Assembly (NCBI RefSeq): GCF_000471905.2
Contig: NW_006499364.1
Span: 6,268,250-6,332,249 of the forward strand
Direction of reading: 5' to 3'
DNA from: Amborella trichopoda
Taxonomy: Eukaryota > Streptophyta > Magnoliopsida > Amborellales > Amborellaceae
Length of the DNA stretch: 64,000 bases
The notes under the pieces were generated by a model. That model was not told where the DNA came from, ran no database searches, and worked only from the letters and a program-made list of their open reading frames with translations. A program made the position numbers and the translations under genes. Positions 1 to 13,500 of this stretch are shown piece by piece. How positions within the stretch are numbered: the first letter of the stretch is position 1; each line of letters begins with the position of its first letter.

Positions 1-1568
1 ATGACACAGTTCTACTATTCCAATTTACTAGAATAACACAGTGTTTTTAAATACCCCAATTTTAGTATACCACGATGCAATATGAACCACAGTTTAACAT
101 GTTCTAAAGAAATAAATCTATAATACCAAGGATATGACCACTAGTTCAATTAATAGTACTGCTCCTCTACTTGGAGGGATCCTACAAGCATGTAGACCAA
201 GATCCCATTTTGTAAGAGCAAGATCCATGTTTCTCTAAACCTAAGGTGTGACTGTGGCCCTACCCCCGAGGTTCCCGCAATTATGGTCACCCCTAAAAAT
301 TTCAAGTGACGTGTATTCCTCGAGTTCTTCCTCAGGCTCACATGTTGCTCCTATTCGGGATAGCATAGACTCATCTAAGCATCCAATTTACAAGCATAGC
401 AAGGTCAATTGCATGTCAAGGAGAAGCTCCTGGATCATGCTATCATGCTTCATATTGGCATTACATTTTGTATTGGAGGTTTGATTACGAAGGCTATGAC
501 AAATAAAGAAATTGGTACCTTATTAGCAAACTGATGCTCATAGACCTACTAATGTCAGGTTTTTATTTGGGAATGTAAGGTCATTTTCCATTTCATAGGA
601 AGCTTGGTTATTTTTGTTTCTAATATAATAATATATTAGTATCATCACATGCTTTGGTAGGACAGAATGGATTTGAAGAGCTTGAAATGAAAGAACCTAA
701 TACCCGGAGGGTTGAGACGGAGCTACATATTTATAGATACGCATCAGCTTTGAACCAGTAAATCTAAGACAAGAATAAAAGCTCCAAGCTGTTTAGGCGA
801 AGGCAATACACTCCACTTCAACCCATTAGTTTTTTTCTTCCCCCTTCTTTTTATTTTACTTCATTATTGGGTTAAACTCTGGTGTACAAGTTGCTTGTGT
901 TTTGGACAAGGATACATCAACAGTTGAAGATAATAGTTGCACATTTTGCATTAACATTTTTAGTAGGGCATTTCATCAATAGAGATACCTAAACCACAGC
1001 TCTTGCCATTCTTGTATCCTGTCCAAAAGCCAAGTTATTTCTCAACCAGCATGCAAATTTTCCATCCTTCACCATAAATTTACAATTTGGAAAGGGCATT
1101 TCCACTAAAATAACAGAGAAAATATATACTAAGACCACTTACCATTGGCAAAAGAAGGTCACAATCACCCTAAGTCGTAAGATGTGAAATCGGATAATAG
1201 GGGGTAATGCTATCAACCAAGCTCAAAGTCCTAAAAAATATTTATTAAGCTTTTTGACACACTCCTAGCCTCCGTATTTCAAATGTGACTGCTAAATGTG
1301 ATTATGACCTTCTCGTGTTAAAAGTAAACAGTCTTTTAGTATACAATCCCAAAATATCATCATTATTGATTCATCAAACTATAAAACTAGGACAATTTGA
1401 ATAAGAACTATTCACTTATTCAAATTCTCAAATATCATAATTTTATCAAATTCATGATTTGCATAACGAATATTCTAGATTACCATTGTAGATTACTAGA
1501 AAAGGCAAAAAAAAATTCTAAAATCATAATCTTGATTCTTAAAACAAACAACGATATCTTGCACGCAC
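1..1568. other. Probable intron / 3' part of the WD40 gene, nothing recognised
   Basis: AT-rich sequence downstream (in gene orientation) of the last exon found for the WD40 gene. I searched it by eye on the minus strand for the missing terminal exon of the S2L family (a WAPRR and FWIP-like segment) and did not find it. Short open frames at 150-484 have no recognisable domain. It is most likely the beginning of intron 9. Confidence 0.4.
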
Positions 1569-4500
1569 CTCATGCCTAGTGTTTATGCTCCATGCATGAA
1601 GGGTTCCATCCCCAGAGCCTGCAGTATAACATTCGACATAACTATCAAACAAATAGAATATTCAACGGTTCTCATGTAGGATAATAACAACAAGGCGCAC
1701 AACCCTTATCCCTTAGAATTAAATTTCATCCACAAGCTGTGTAACCAAATCATGGCTGCCGGATCTCCCAACAAGGGTGGCAATCCTGTTGCAAAATTAC
1801 ACTCTAGCACTCCATGAAAGGGATCTTCAAGGAATCTCAACTTTAAAATTTTGGGATCTGGATCCCCATTATTAGGATCTCAATTCCCACCTTAACTACC
1901 AAGATAACATCCATACTAATCATTTCATTAATTTATAGCTAGCTAGCAATGCAATCATATTTTTAATATAGTTGCATTTCTTGTTGGATATAAATAAAGA
2001 GATCCCTAGTTTAAAGAGTATATGTAGTCTTGGGCTATATATTATTTAAGGTTGGGAGCAAGATCCCAAAAGTTGGGATTGAGATCCCTAAAATCTTGGG
2101 ATCTCAATCCCAAAAAAGTACAGTGTATAGATGGTGCTCCCAACTATACAGATTTGTAGCCATTCACAATCCCCAAATGCTGATCCTAATCCCACTCCGA
2201 TCCCAACAATTATGAACCAGATATAACGTTTTTGCTTGGTCGTTTGACTTGCGGTAGATTTTGATATTTTAGCACCTCAACCATGAATTAATGGCACTTA
2301 TTAAGAAAAAAATAGTCAACAATATATAGATAGTGGGATGTCCTTTATATAGAAAATAATTAAACAGTCTCTTGCATGTAACAACCAAAAAAAAAAAGAC
2401 AATCTCTAGCATGGAGGAAGCGCCTGCCTTAAGGTTATCAAAAGGCTACCTGATATTACAAATTGTCCATCTGGAGTGAAAGTTGCTTCAATTGTGGAAT
2501 TAGGACATGGGTCTAGACTAAATCCACATCTCTACAGACCATGGAAATAAGAATGTCAAGAGATAAAATTATACAAGTAATGCTATAACAAAAGAGTGCA
2601 CTGCAAGAACAAGAACAAGCATTTATAATACAAATAACAAAGTTAGAGAAGAATGCCCCTATCACTGAAAAACATACATGGGCATAAGGGTTACTAGGAT
2701 CTCCTAACAAAGGTAGTGATCCCGCTCCATAATCTCGCTCTTACGACACAGAAAAGGGATCTTCAAGTGATCTCAATTTTTGAATTTTAGGATCCCAATC
2801 CCCACCATTAAAGATCTCGAATCCATCCCTAAATCCCAACTTTAAATACCAAGACAACAACTACACTGATGATTTTCTTTGTTTATAGCTAGCTAGCAAT
2901 ATAACTACACTTTTAATATAATTGCATTGCTTCCGGCTATAAATAAAAAGATCTCTAGTTTAAAGCGTCTAGATAGTCCTAGACTATAAATATTTTTTAA
3001 GGTTGGAAGCAAGATCCCCAAAAGGTTGGGATCAAGATCCTAAAAGGTTGGGTCAAGATCCTCAAAAGGTTAGGATCGCGATCCCTAACATTTGGGGATC
3101 TAGATTCCTAACATTGGAATATTCCAGCATTTCAAGATCCCTTGCTCTTGATCCGAATCTTGCTTCCAGTCTTGCTTCCGATCCAAACAACTATGGGCCA
3201 TATAACAAAGAATATAGGAGAAAGAAGTGTTTCAAAACCCGGATTGATGGATGATCATTCAACCCATATATCCATTTCGGGCTGTCGGATCGGTAATATT
3301 GATCGGTCTGAATTGGTGATCCAGAAAATGTTAAAAATATAAAACAAAATAAAAATTAAAATAGAAGTTTATGGTGTGGGGATTTTTTGTTTGGGAGGTG
3401 GTGGGACGGTAAGGGGTTTTTTTTGGCGTTGGTTTTATGGGCAGGCATAAGAAAACATTAGATAAGCTTTCACCTAAAAAACAATTTAGATCAGCTTAAA
3501 AAAAATGGACGGGGAGTTTTAAGGGGGGAACTGAACTGTGACCGATACCTTCCCAAACCTAGTTCGGCACAAGCTGATTCCAAGTCCGGATCGCTGGGTT
3601 CTAAAACACTAGGAAAAGACACATGAGGAAAGACAAGGTGGTTCCATAATCAATTCTAAAGGGTTGTAAGGCAAAAGCTTCAAGTCACAATTCAAATGCA
3701 ACTATGAGAACAACATATTGGTGATCATAATATTATTTGAGACAATGAAAGATGAGCATGTTACTATAAGATTGAGACAGACCTTACTGTAAACCTAAGG
3801 GTAGAGAGAGAGAGAGAGAGGTTAGTATAGCTTCGAGGAGAGAAAGAAAGAGAGAGATTATTATAAAATCAGGGGACAAAGAGTTCTTTTGATATTGTTT
3901 GTGCCCTACAGAGAGAGATGTTACTATAAGCTTGTAGGTTTAGAGGGAGAAATGCTACCACAACATTGAGGAAAGAGATGTTATCATAAGCATGAGGGTA
4001 CCAAGAAGATATTTTTTTCGTTTTTTATTTGGGGGGTAGATTAGTAGGGATTGCGAACTCCCCACCTATTTTGAAAGAGTCAACTTTTGAAAGTGTTAGT
4101 GAGAATGGAAGCCGTGATCTTTAACGAGGGCTCAGATGATACTAGCGCCACGACACTAGACCTACTCTCTATAGAGAAAGATGTTGTAGGTTGGAGTAGA
4201 GAAAGGGATATTAGCATAATGATATTCGGTAGCAATGCCATAGCCATCATGCCATCGACCATTGAAGCAATTTATCTTAGATGTCATGGATTAGCATAAT
4301 AATTTTTTAAAATTTCGGCAATAACTTTCAAGATTCTTAAATATATGTATTATGAATTTTGAGATTTAAATATTATATTACATCTTTACTATAAAAAAAT
4401 AAAATACCAATTTTAAAATCTGAAATGTTTTAAAATTATTCTTTGTGACTATAATTTATATTTATTCCTACTTTTTTATTCATTTGATTATCATACATTT

Positions 4501-7500
4501 AAATTCACTTATGATTCTTTTTCTTTTAATTTAATATTTTTAAACATTATTAAAAACTTATTTTACATAATGCCTTTTAGTAGCGACCTACATTTACATG
4601 GCGATAGACAACTAAATTTCCACAAATTGAAATTTAACATTTTGAAATGTCAAAATTATTTATATTGAATAATTTTAAATTATTTTATATTTTAAAAAAC
4701 TAATTTTTTAATGCCTTTTAACTTTTATTCGGGACTCACTCACTTTTCCAGCTTGTGATATATTGAACACAGAAAAATTTTGTAGTGTGGGCCTCACTAA
4801 ACATTTTTCATTATCGAACAACAATGAACTATGTGATTACAAACATATTTTATTTTCTAGAACAACCAAAGACCAAAAGAAGCCCAAAGGTCCAAGATAA
4901 AAAATTGACATAGGATTCATTAAATTTTCTTCAATTGAACATTCTTAATCTTTCATTGTAGCACATTTATATTTCAATAATTATTTCATTATGTCATTCA
5001 TGAAAGAGCTATTCGTTTTGAATATTTCTTCAATTTCCTACAATTCTATACATATTTAATAATTAAAAATTGTACACATTGTGTCTTCATTTTTTGCATG
5101 CTCCTCTATTAAAATGGAGTATTGAGCGATATAATCCTCAGTTTGCCTATTATCTCTTACGTATCCATCATCACTATTATGTATATATCTATTATTATAT
5201 ATAAAGCGAGAGGAGGACCCCTATTATTTTTTTAGGAAAATATTTCCGTACCCCCTAATTTTAACTTCTCTATCTCTTTGGACCCAAGGGTGAAAAATAT
5301 TACTTGAAAGCAAAGGACCTCCATTTTTCCTATCTTGCAACCCCCTGAATCCCTTTTTGATGAATTTTTTACCCCAACAAAAATTAAGATAACATCCTAT
5401 CTTGCAAAGGCTTCGTTTGTGGGTTTTTTTTTAAGAGAGAGAGGGAATGATCTCTCACTGTCGCTTTATCTTCACGAGAAAAGCTTTTCTATCATTATTA
5501 GGAGGTGGGTTTTTCTTCTCTCTCACCAACATGGTAGAGAGAGAAGATTTTCTCTCATGGTGGGGTTGCAGATATTTCTTCTCTCATTAACTTGGGCGAG
5601 AGAGAGGTGCTTCTTTCATGTTGGCACAATGGGTATGGTGGTGGCACCAGTTGTTCGTGATGCTCTCTCACATGGAGATGCAGTTGTTGCCCTCGAGTCC
5701 ACCATCATATCTCATGGAATGCCCTATCCCCAAAATCTTGAGACTGCAAAGCAAGTTGAGCAGATTGTAAAGGAAAACGGGGCAATTCTTGCAACCATAG
5801 CCGTCTTAGAAGGTGCTCCGCACATAGGTTTAAATCATGAAGAGTTGAAATTGCTGGCTTCTCTAGGCAACAAAGCTCAAAAGACAGCACATAGGGATTT
5901 TCCATATGTTCAATTGGGTTTTCTTAGAGCCAGGGATCATGGCAACTCACCGTAGGTAATTCTTCTCTCTCGATGTGGTAGAGAGCGGAGGAATAACTTC
6001 TTTCACGAGTGAGTTGTGGGTGCTTCTCTCTCCTCAAGATGTTAGAGAGAGAAGAACGAGAAGAGAGAGAAACGATTATCTTGAGCACTTTTGTGGAGTC
6101 TGGTCTGATGGGTGGTGGATCTCTTTCCTTGGTGAGAGAGGAAATTTTGCCAACCCCAAAAATGTGAGACTCTGAGGTGTATTGGCCTGAATCCGAGATG
6201 TGTTGGGGGGTGAGAGGTGGGTAGAGAGAAAGTGAGAGGCTGATGAGTTTTTCTTGGACACAGAAGGCACAAATGCCAACTGGGGGTGGGTAGAGAGAGT
6301 GGAGTTTGCACGGGGGTTTGGCTCTGAGTTCCACCACCCTGAAATGCCTTTGCCTCGTTCTTGCATCTAGAGAGAGAGTGTAATTTGCTGTTAGAGAATG
6401 AAGAAAGAGAGTAATCTTCAGTTAAAGAGAGAATGAAGAGAGAGTTATTTGCAATTAGAGATAATGGATTAGGAGTTAGAGAGAGGGAGTAATTTGCAAT
6501 TATAGAGATAATGAATCAGGAATTAGAGAGAGAGTGAACTCGGAGTTGGTTCAGTGAAGAAAAGCCATCTACCAGCGTATATGAAAGAGACAATCGCAAA
6601 ATCGTGACCGACAGAAAACAGCGAGACATGGAGCTATGGAATGAGAGATCATTCCCCTAGAAGCCAAGGACCCAAGGATGAGAGATCATCCCCGCTCTCT
6701 CTCTAAAAAAACCCACAAACAAAGCCTTTGCAAGATAGGACGTCATTTTAATTTTTATTGGGGTCAAAAATTCATCAAAAAAGGGATTCATAGGGTTGCA
6801 AGATAGAAAAAATGGAGGTCCTTTGCTTCCAAGTAATATTTTTCATCCTTGGGTCCAAAGAGATAGAGAAGTTAAAATTAGTGGGTAAGGAGATATTTTC
6901 TCTTTTTTTTTTTGCCAAGTATCTTTTTTATTTTCAATTTTATCAATTTATTTGTAAGTTTATTCCTATTTTATCTCCATTAATTTCTTTCTTCCCCAAT
7001 TTACATATCAATATTTATTCATATTCTCTCTCCCTTTCAATGAAAACTCTCTCTATCAACCAGAAATGCTAATTATATAGGTTAATAATATAATGTTTCC
7101 ACAAAAAAGAAAAATAGAAAGTTAGTACTTATAGTGGTAATACAAAATAGGAAGAGATAATTCCTTCTCTATTTTTATTTACTACTTGCTTATAAGATTA
7201 TATTTTCTGTATACATTAAAATTATTTAATTAGTGCATGATGTAATTGTTACATTAGTACAATAAAAAATTAAAATTTTAGTATTATCGTAATTGGTAAA
7301 TGAAAAAAACAAAACTCACTCTTCAATTTTCTTTATTCATTTGCATTTTCTCTCTATTTCTTTCATTTTTTGTCTGTACTTTTCATATTTTTCAAAATTC
7401 AAAACTAAATCGAAAAAAAAAAAAAGAATGTCCCTACCATGAAAGGAAAAAATAAATAATGACGACATCATAATTAATTTTGATTGCAATAGGTATCTAA

Positions 7501-10500
7501 TTATTATGATTTCATTATATGTATTATATGATGTGTTTTGTATTTTCATATTATCGAATTTTCGAGCATGATATTTACTTACAAGTAAATAGTATACATA
7601 CTGATATAATTGAAAATAACTTTAATTATATTAAATAATAATAATTAACCAAAATACAAATTATATAAATTAATAATATATTACTATAAAAAAAAGTAAA
7701 AAGCTAGTATTTATCTTGCTAAATGCAAAAAAGAAAAAAGTTAATTCCTTCATTGTTTTTCTTTTTTGCATCTTTAGTTTTTTTAAATTTTTCAAAATAA
7801 TACTAATTTATAAATAATAATATATGTACTAATATAAGTAAAACTAATTAATAATGCAAAAGTTTATAGAAGGTGTCAATCCAACATTAAGTACGTAAAT
7901 ATACTTCCAAGGATAATGCCGTATATTAAAAGAATAGAAAATGAAAATGAAAATAAAACAAAAAAAGACAGGCCAAAATAATCATTTAACAATTTTCTTG
8001 GAGGGTGTTGTAATTCCAGAGAAGCTATCAGGGCACATCACCACATCTCACCAGTGTATGGGAATAATGATAATAAGAGTTTTGCAGAAATGACCCTAGT
8101 TACTCTGCGTTCCTTATGGTAAGCAACCTTCTTTCTTTCTTTCTATGATTAATATGAAGAAAGAATATATAAACCAACCTTCTCACCGCCATACGCATCA
8201 AGAACATAGTTATTGTTGTTTGTTGTCGTAAGGAGCATGGACTTGCCATCATTGCTGAATTTGATATCACACACCTCCGCTGTATCTCCTCCAACTAGAA
8301 AGGTATCAAAAGGACCCTAGAATTTTCAAAGATATGTTCAGACCTTCGAAATTGAAATAGTAAGTTACATGCATGGTTTAGTTGTTGGCCCATGGACCTT
8401 ATCATAGGAACGCGAATCAAACAATTTGATGGCCCCTCCTTCCATTGCTACAGCAAAAACAAGACCTTGTTGATCATATGCAACTGTGGGCCTGCCACGT
8501 AAATGTAGAAGTCCCTGTAAATGATGAAAGTGGCTATGAATATGCATTGAAGAAATGAGTAGTAGTATGAGGCTTTATTTAGGTTCATATCCTGTAGTCT
8601 AATGGAGCATGCCATGCACTGCTCCTAAGGTCATCATGGTCCAATCTCGACGACCAACTTTGGAGATTAACAATAGGCATGCGAGACCCATGTGGACATT
8701 CACCCAAATACAGTTAATCAATGTCCATCTACTTTCAAGGTACTAGACCATTGGATTATGAGATACTTCTATTTTACGTTCTAATTAGAAGCACATACAA
8801 TAGTAGATTGAATATCTAACCTGGCAAACATTCACCCTGAGGTCCCACAATCGTACAGTGTGGTCAAGTGAACCGGACATGAAGCTATCGTTGATTGGTG
8901 ACACGCAGAGGGAAACCACTCTACCAACAGCATTACCAAAATATCAAAAACTTATTGATTGAAATAAAAGAAAAGGCAACTGGCTATGCACACCATAATA
9001 TGATGGACTTTGGAAAACGTAGTGCCTTTGGCCCCTCGTGGTCCAATAAAGTGACAGACAATGATGAAGAGACAGCAGTTTCCAAGTGGGGGTCATGTCC
9101 CAATATAGCTCATGGCATTCTCTCTCGACCATTGTCCATCATTTCATTGGATGGTAAAGACTCCAATGGTCGGCAGTTTCTGTACTGGATTCGAGCATGA
9201 TTTCCCCTAAATATTGATGGCAATGATGACAATGGTGATGATATTCTGTCCCTTTAGTTGAACATAAATTTCAGCATTTCTATCTTCTACTTTTACTTTT
9301 ATGCTATGCCATATCCAGTAGAACCACGAAAAGAAAACAAATAAATAACAAAATAACTTCTTCATAGCATACAGCTTTTGGAAGAAATACCTCTCTTTGT
9401 GCCCCTTGAAGTTACGGAGGCATCGATTGTCATATAGTGAAAGATAGCGCAGAGATTCTGGCAGACGGAAACTATATGTCTAATTATTGGAGGCAATTAG
9501 AATGGGCTTAGCCATCAAAACAAATCAAAAACTCATGAGACAAGCGTTTGCATCATACCACTTGTAGCATCCAGGTTGTATCTTGAAGAGCATATTATGG
9601 AGCTGGGATGGTGGGTAAAGCATACACGATCTACACCATGTTTCTTGTTATACGTTGTCTTTAAAACCCTAGTGTTCCAATATGAAGCAGAAGCACATAC
9701 CACCATAAAACAAGACTCATGAATTCTCAATGATGATGATATATGAAAATATCACTAGTAGAGTAAATTTTGTCCAGGGAAAGAATTACAAGACAATAGT
9801 TGAAATGCAAATTGTTATGCCTTGAATTTGCCAAAGCTTGGAAACAATTATATTTTATCTTATTTTCAAACCTGGAACTTGTATTAAATTTAAATTGAAG
9901 GTTTGGTTAAACTCAAATAAAAGAAAGAACATTGGCAGTTTTTCTCTTTACCAAGTAACAAGTTTTATTGTTTCAAAACAAAAACCAATCCACGATGTGA
10001 AAGTTCAATCTGGGACCCAGGAAAAAAAATATCCAATATTCACTACGGTAAAAATTGCCTGAAACTATCCAAATATCAATTATCTATTTATCTAAAGAAT
10101 ATGACTACGAAAATATTAGTCAAGTAGATAGACAACATTGCATCCTAAGCTGACTCCACCCTTACACAGGAGACATTTGTATACATTATATGCTCATATA
10201 GGTTTAATAATTTCGCGTTACCCATGGGATGAGACAATCTACTCAATGACCAAGACTACGGCTAGTCTTTAGGCATTAAACTCTGATTTTTACATCTATA
10301 AATTCAAGTTTGAACCTCTCATTTAAGTTATCTGTTAGCCCCTCATTTAGCTAGTACCAAATCCACAAGGTTTAGTGATAGTTTTTATGCAATAATCTTG
10401 GATTTTTACATCTATAAAGTCAAGGTGAACCTCTCACTTAAGTTATCTATTAGCCCCTCCTTTAGCCAATACCAGATCTACAAGCTTTCCTTGAATATCC

Positions 10501-13500
10501 AAGCACTAAAAACAAGTCGTAATGCACAATCCTTTTCAAGATAACTCAATTCAAAAGGAAAATACTACCACAAATGCTTAAAAATATACATATCAGTTCA
10601 CTTTACGCACTTAGCCAGTGTACCCGTACAAGTATCTTCTACTTTTATCGAATATAACATAGCTAACAAGAAGATTCAAAGAAAACAGAACAACTAATAG
10701 ATAACGAATACACAAAATGATAATGCACAAGATGATGAAGCAACATAGTAAAGTTTGCATCGAATTTAAGAATATATCAACCACAATGCAGTAGTCCTTT
10801 TAATTATATCCTACAAACTTACGTAGCATTTGCAATATCATAAAGGCGTATAGAATCATCTTCGCTTGCTGTAACTAAGAGATCTTCGGTTCGATGAAAA
10901 TCAAAAGAACTGATCTTTCCAACCTGAAGATAATGGAATAACATTAACATTAAGTGTTTTGCTGATGAAAGAACAAAAGCCTTCACTTTAACAGACATCT
11001 TGACATTATATTGAAAAAACAAAAAAACAAGAGAGCTGGATAGCATTTCAATGTGACAATAACAAGCTAACAGTTCTCTTCAACTTCCTTTTAACCATGT
11101 TCATGGAGCAGCAAGGAGACAGATGCCCTAAAAATTTTTAGTGGATCAAGTTTCAGTGAGTCCTTATGGTATCGTCACACTACTACGTCTATATATCACA
11201 GAGAGCAAGCGAGAGGGAGACCATGCATGATAAATCCGTTAGGATTTCCTTTATTTGATAGGGGCAGGGGGACCCTTTTTAACCCCTCCTCTTTACATTG
11301 GTGGAAGAGTACTTTGGCAAGATCATTGATGAAGACATGATGATTGATGCAATTTGCTGTGAGTTAAAATGTAGCAAACTTGCATGATGGAAATCAGCAA
11401 AGTGTTAGAAGGATCAAGAACTGTGACAAGAAAGAAAGTTGAAGAGAGAGAGAGAGAAAGAGGAGAGAATAGAGTCAAGATGGTGTTCTTACTAATCATT
11501 ACGGCCCACTTATATTCTTTAATTTATTAACAAAAATATGGAGTACAAAAAGGTCCCTTAAGAAAAGGAAATGACAGAAATGTCCTCAAGGACTTGATAT
11601 AAGAAGAAATAGATAAAAACTTGATTATTCTCAACACTCCCCCTCAAGCTAGTGTATAGATATCTGTCATATGCCCTGCTTGCTTAAAATCATTTTAGTA
11701 GAGGTTTCCCAACAGCCTTTAACATAAGGAAGACAAAATTCTTTGGTAGCAACCCTTTCTCGATTAAAATGGTGATACACTACCATACACTTCGTTCTAT
11801 CATACTGGACCGGATTATGGGCTACACTGATAGTGACAGCTGCCTTATTGTCAAGTACAAGGACATTGACCTTTCACAAGAAACCAAGTTCTCATAAAAG
11901 AATTTTTAGACATAGTAATTCACATGTACCATGAGTCAGATCCATATTCAGCTTCTGCACTTGATCTTGCTACTAGTGATTGCTTTTACTCCTTTAAATC
12001 ACAAAGGTTCCTTCCAACAAAAGTACAACACCCCAATGTCCATCTTCGATCTATAATAGAACCACCCCAGTCTGCATCTGTATAAGCTTCAACCAATGGA
12101 TACCCATGATTAGCAAACAGCAGTCCTCTCCCTGGTGATGACTTTAGATACATGAGTACTCTGATGGCAGCTTCAAGATGGATAGTTAAAAGGGAATGCA
12201 TTAAACTGATTAATCATGCTCACAACATATGCAATGTTTGTGCATGTAAGTGAAAGGCATATTAGTCAACTCACTAATCTTTGAAACATATCCATGTCCT
12301 TGAGAGCTTCTCCCTTAGGCCATCAAGCTTGTGGTTTTGTTTTATAGGTGTGTTGGCGAGTTTAGCCCCACGCTTTCCAGTTTCCTTAAATAGATCCAAT
12401 ATATACTTCCTTTGAGAGATGAAAATTCCTCTTTTTGACCTGGCTACTTCTATTCCAAGAAAGAACTTCAGTGAACCTAGATCTTTCGTTTCAAATTCTC
12501 TCCCAGAAAACCTTTAGAGTTGCAAAATTTCCTCAGGACAATTACCAGTTACAACAATGTCATCCACATATAAATTAGGATTGTGGTGTTGATCTTTGTG
12601 TGTTAGATAAATAAGGTAGGGTCAGAATGACTTTGAGTATGCCTAATTCTTTCCCCACTGAACCTCTCAAACCAATCACTATGAGATTACTTTAGTCCCA
12701 AGATGGCATTTCTCAATCTACAAACTTTCCCTTCACATCCAAGTACACAAAACACAGGTGGAGGTACCATATAAGCTTGTTCTTGTAATTCCACACGAAG
12801 GAATGTGTTCTTGACATACAACTGATAGAAGGACCACTTAAAGTTGGCTGTCAAGGACAAAAGCACTCGAATGCAATTCATTTTATCTAAACGAGCAAAT
12901 GTTGCCTAGTAGACTATTCTATAAGTCTAAGTAACCCCTTAGCAACCAATCTCGCCTTGTATCTATGAATAGTTCCATCGGCCTTTTGCTTTACAGTGTA
13001 AACCCATTTGCAGTCAACCAACTTCTTCCCTTAGCTCCCGAGTATTCTTAAGTAATGCCCTCATCTCCTCACGCATAGCCTCCTTCCACTTAGGATGAGC
13101 TAAAGCTTTTGTAACACAGGAAAGGATAGAAACAAAAGACAAAGAGGACACAAATGCAATCTAGGAAGGAGATAAGGACTTATAAGAAACAAAATTACTA
13201 ATTGGCTGAGTAGTACAACTACGTTTGCCTTTATGTACAACAATTGGAGACTCAATCACACTGAGAATTGATAAAAGTGGATCTAGGATTACCTGGATCA
13301 AAGGTATGAGACTGGCTCCGAGGCATGTCAACTACGGTGATCTCCACTCTTTGTTTCCATTGAGTATAGACTTTTAATTGCTTTTCTTCAGCTCTAACAT
13401 CACAAGATTGGCCTCCACTGTCCTCCTGCCCTCTACAGTCAGAAAAAATAGGAACATGAAGGGGAACATGAGAGCTCTCTTCCACATTGAGCTCCCCCTA

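Larger units (their letters stand above)
5235..6902. mobile_element. Pack-MULE: Mutator-like element carrying a captured gene fragment
   Basis: Long terminal inverted repeats of about 200 bp. The left end begins GGAAAATATTTCC and the right end, read on the minus strand, begins GAGAAAATATCTCC. Both continue through CTAATTTTAACTTCTC and further shared blocks to a GGGTTTTTTT-AGAGAG stretch. No transposase is visible. Inside are a piece of a cellular gene (5,647-5,912) and GA/CT-rich subterminal repeats. The target duplication is within a T-tract and cannot be counted exactly. The uninserted version of the site is present in the inverted copy near 38,160. Long TIRs plus a captured exon fit the Pack-MULE class. 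Confidence 0.75.
3740..7925. repeat. Left arm of a dispersed inverted duplication (partner at 37.15-38.99 kb)
   Basis: The sequence outside the Mutator-like element (5,235-6,902) matches the reverse complement of about 37,150-38,990. Examples are the GAGAGAGATG-type repeats at 3,800-3,990, the GTCAACTTTTGAAAGTGTTAG block at 4,079, the CTCCTCTATTAAAAT block near 5,100, and the TTTTCAATTTTATCAATTTA block after 6,930. The left arm also has about 740 bp (roughly 4,250-4,985) absent from the partner. It is probably a non-autonomous transposon or segmental copy; its own ends could not be fixed. Confidence 0.6.

Noticed and set aside
3003-3342. Plus-strand frames of 83 and 66 codons near the hAT-like MITE
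   Set aside because: They translate GATCCC-type subterminal repeats and are not conserved in the sister copy.
5510-6070. CRISPR-like array from repeated CTCTCTC/GAGAGAG hairpins
   Set aside because: Spacing is irregular, repeats are low complexity, and the context is a plant transposon.
5924-6366. Three overlapping minus-strand open frames of 89-137 codons inside the Pack-MULE
   Set aside because: They are low-complexity Ser/Leu/Pro-rich translations of CT-rich repeats and match no family.
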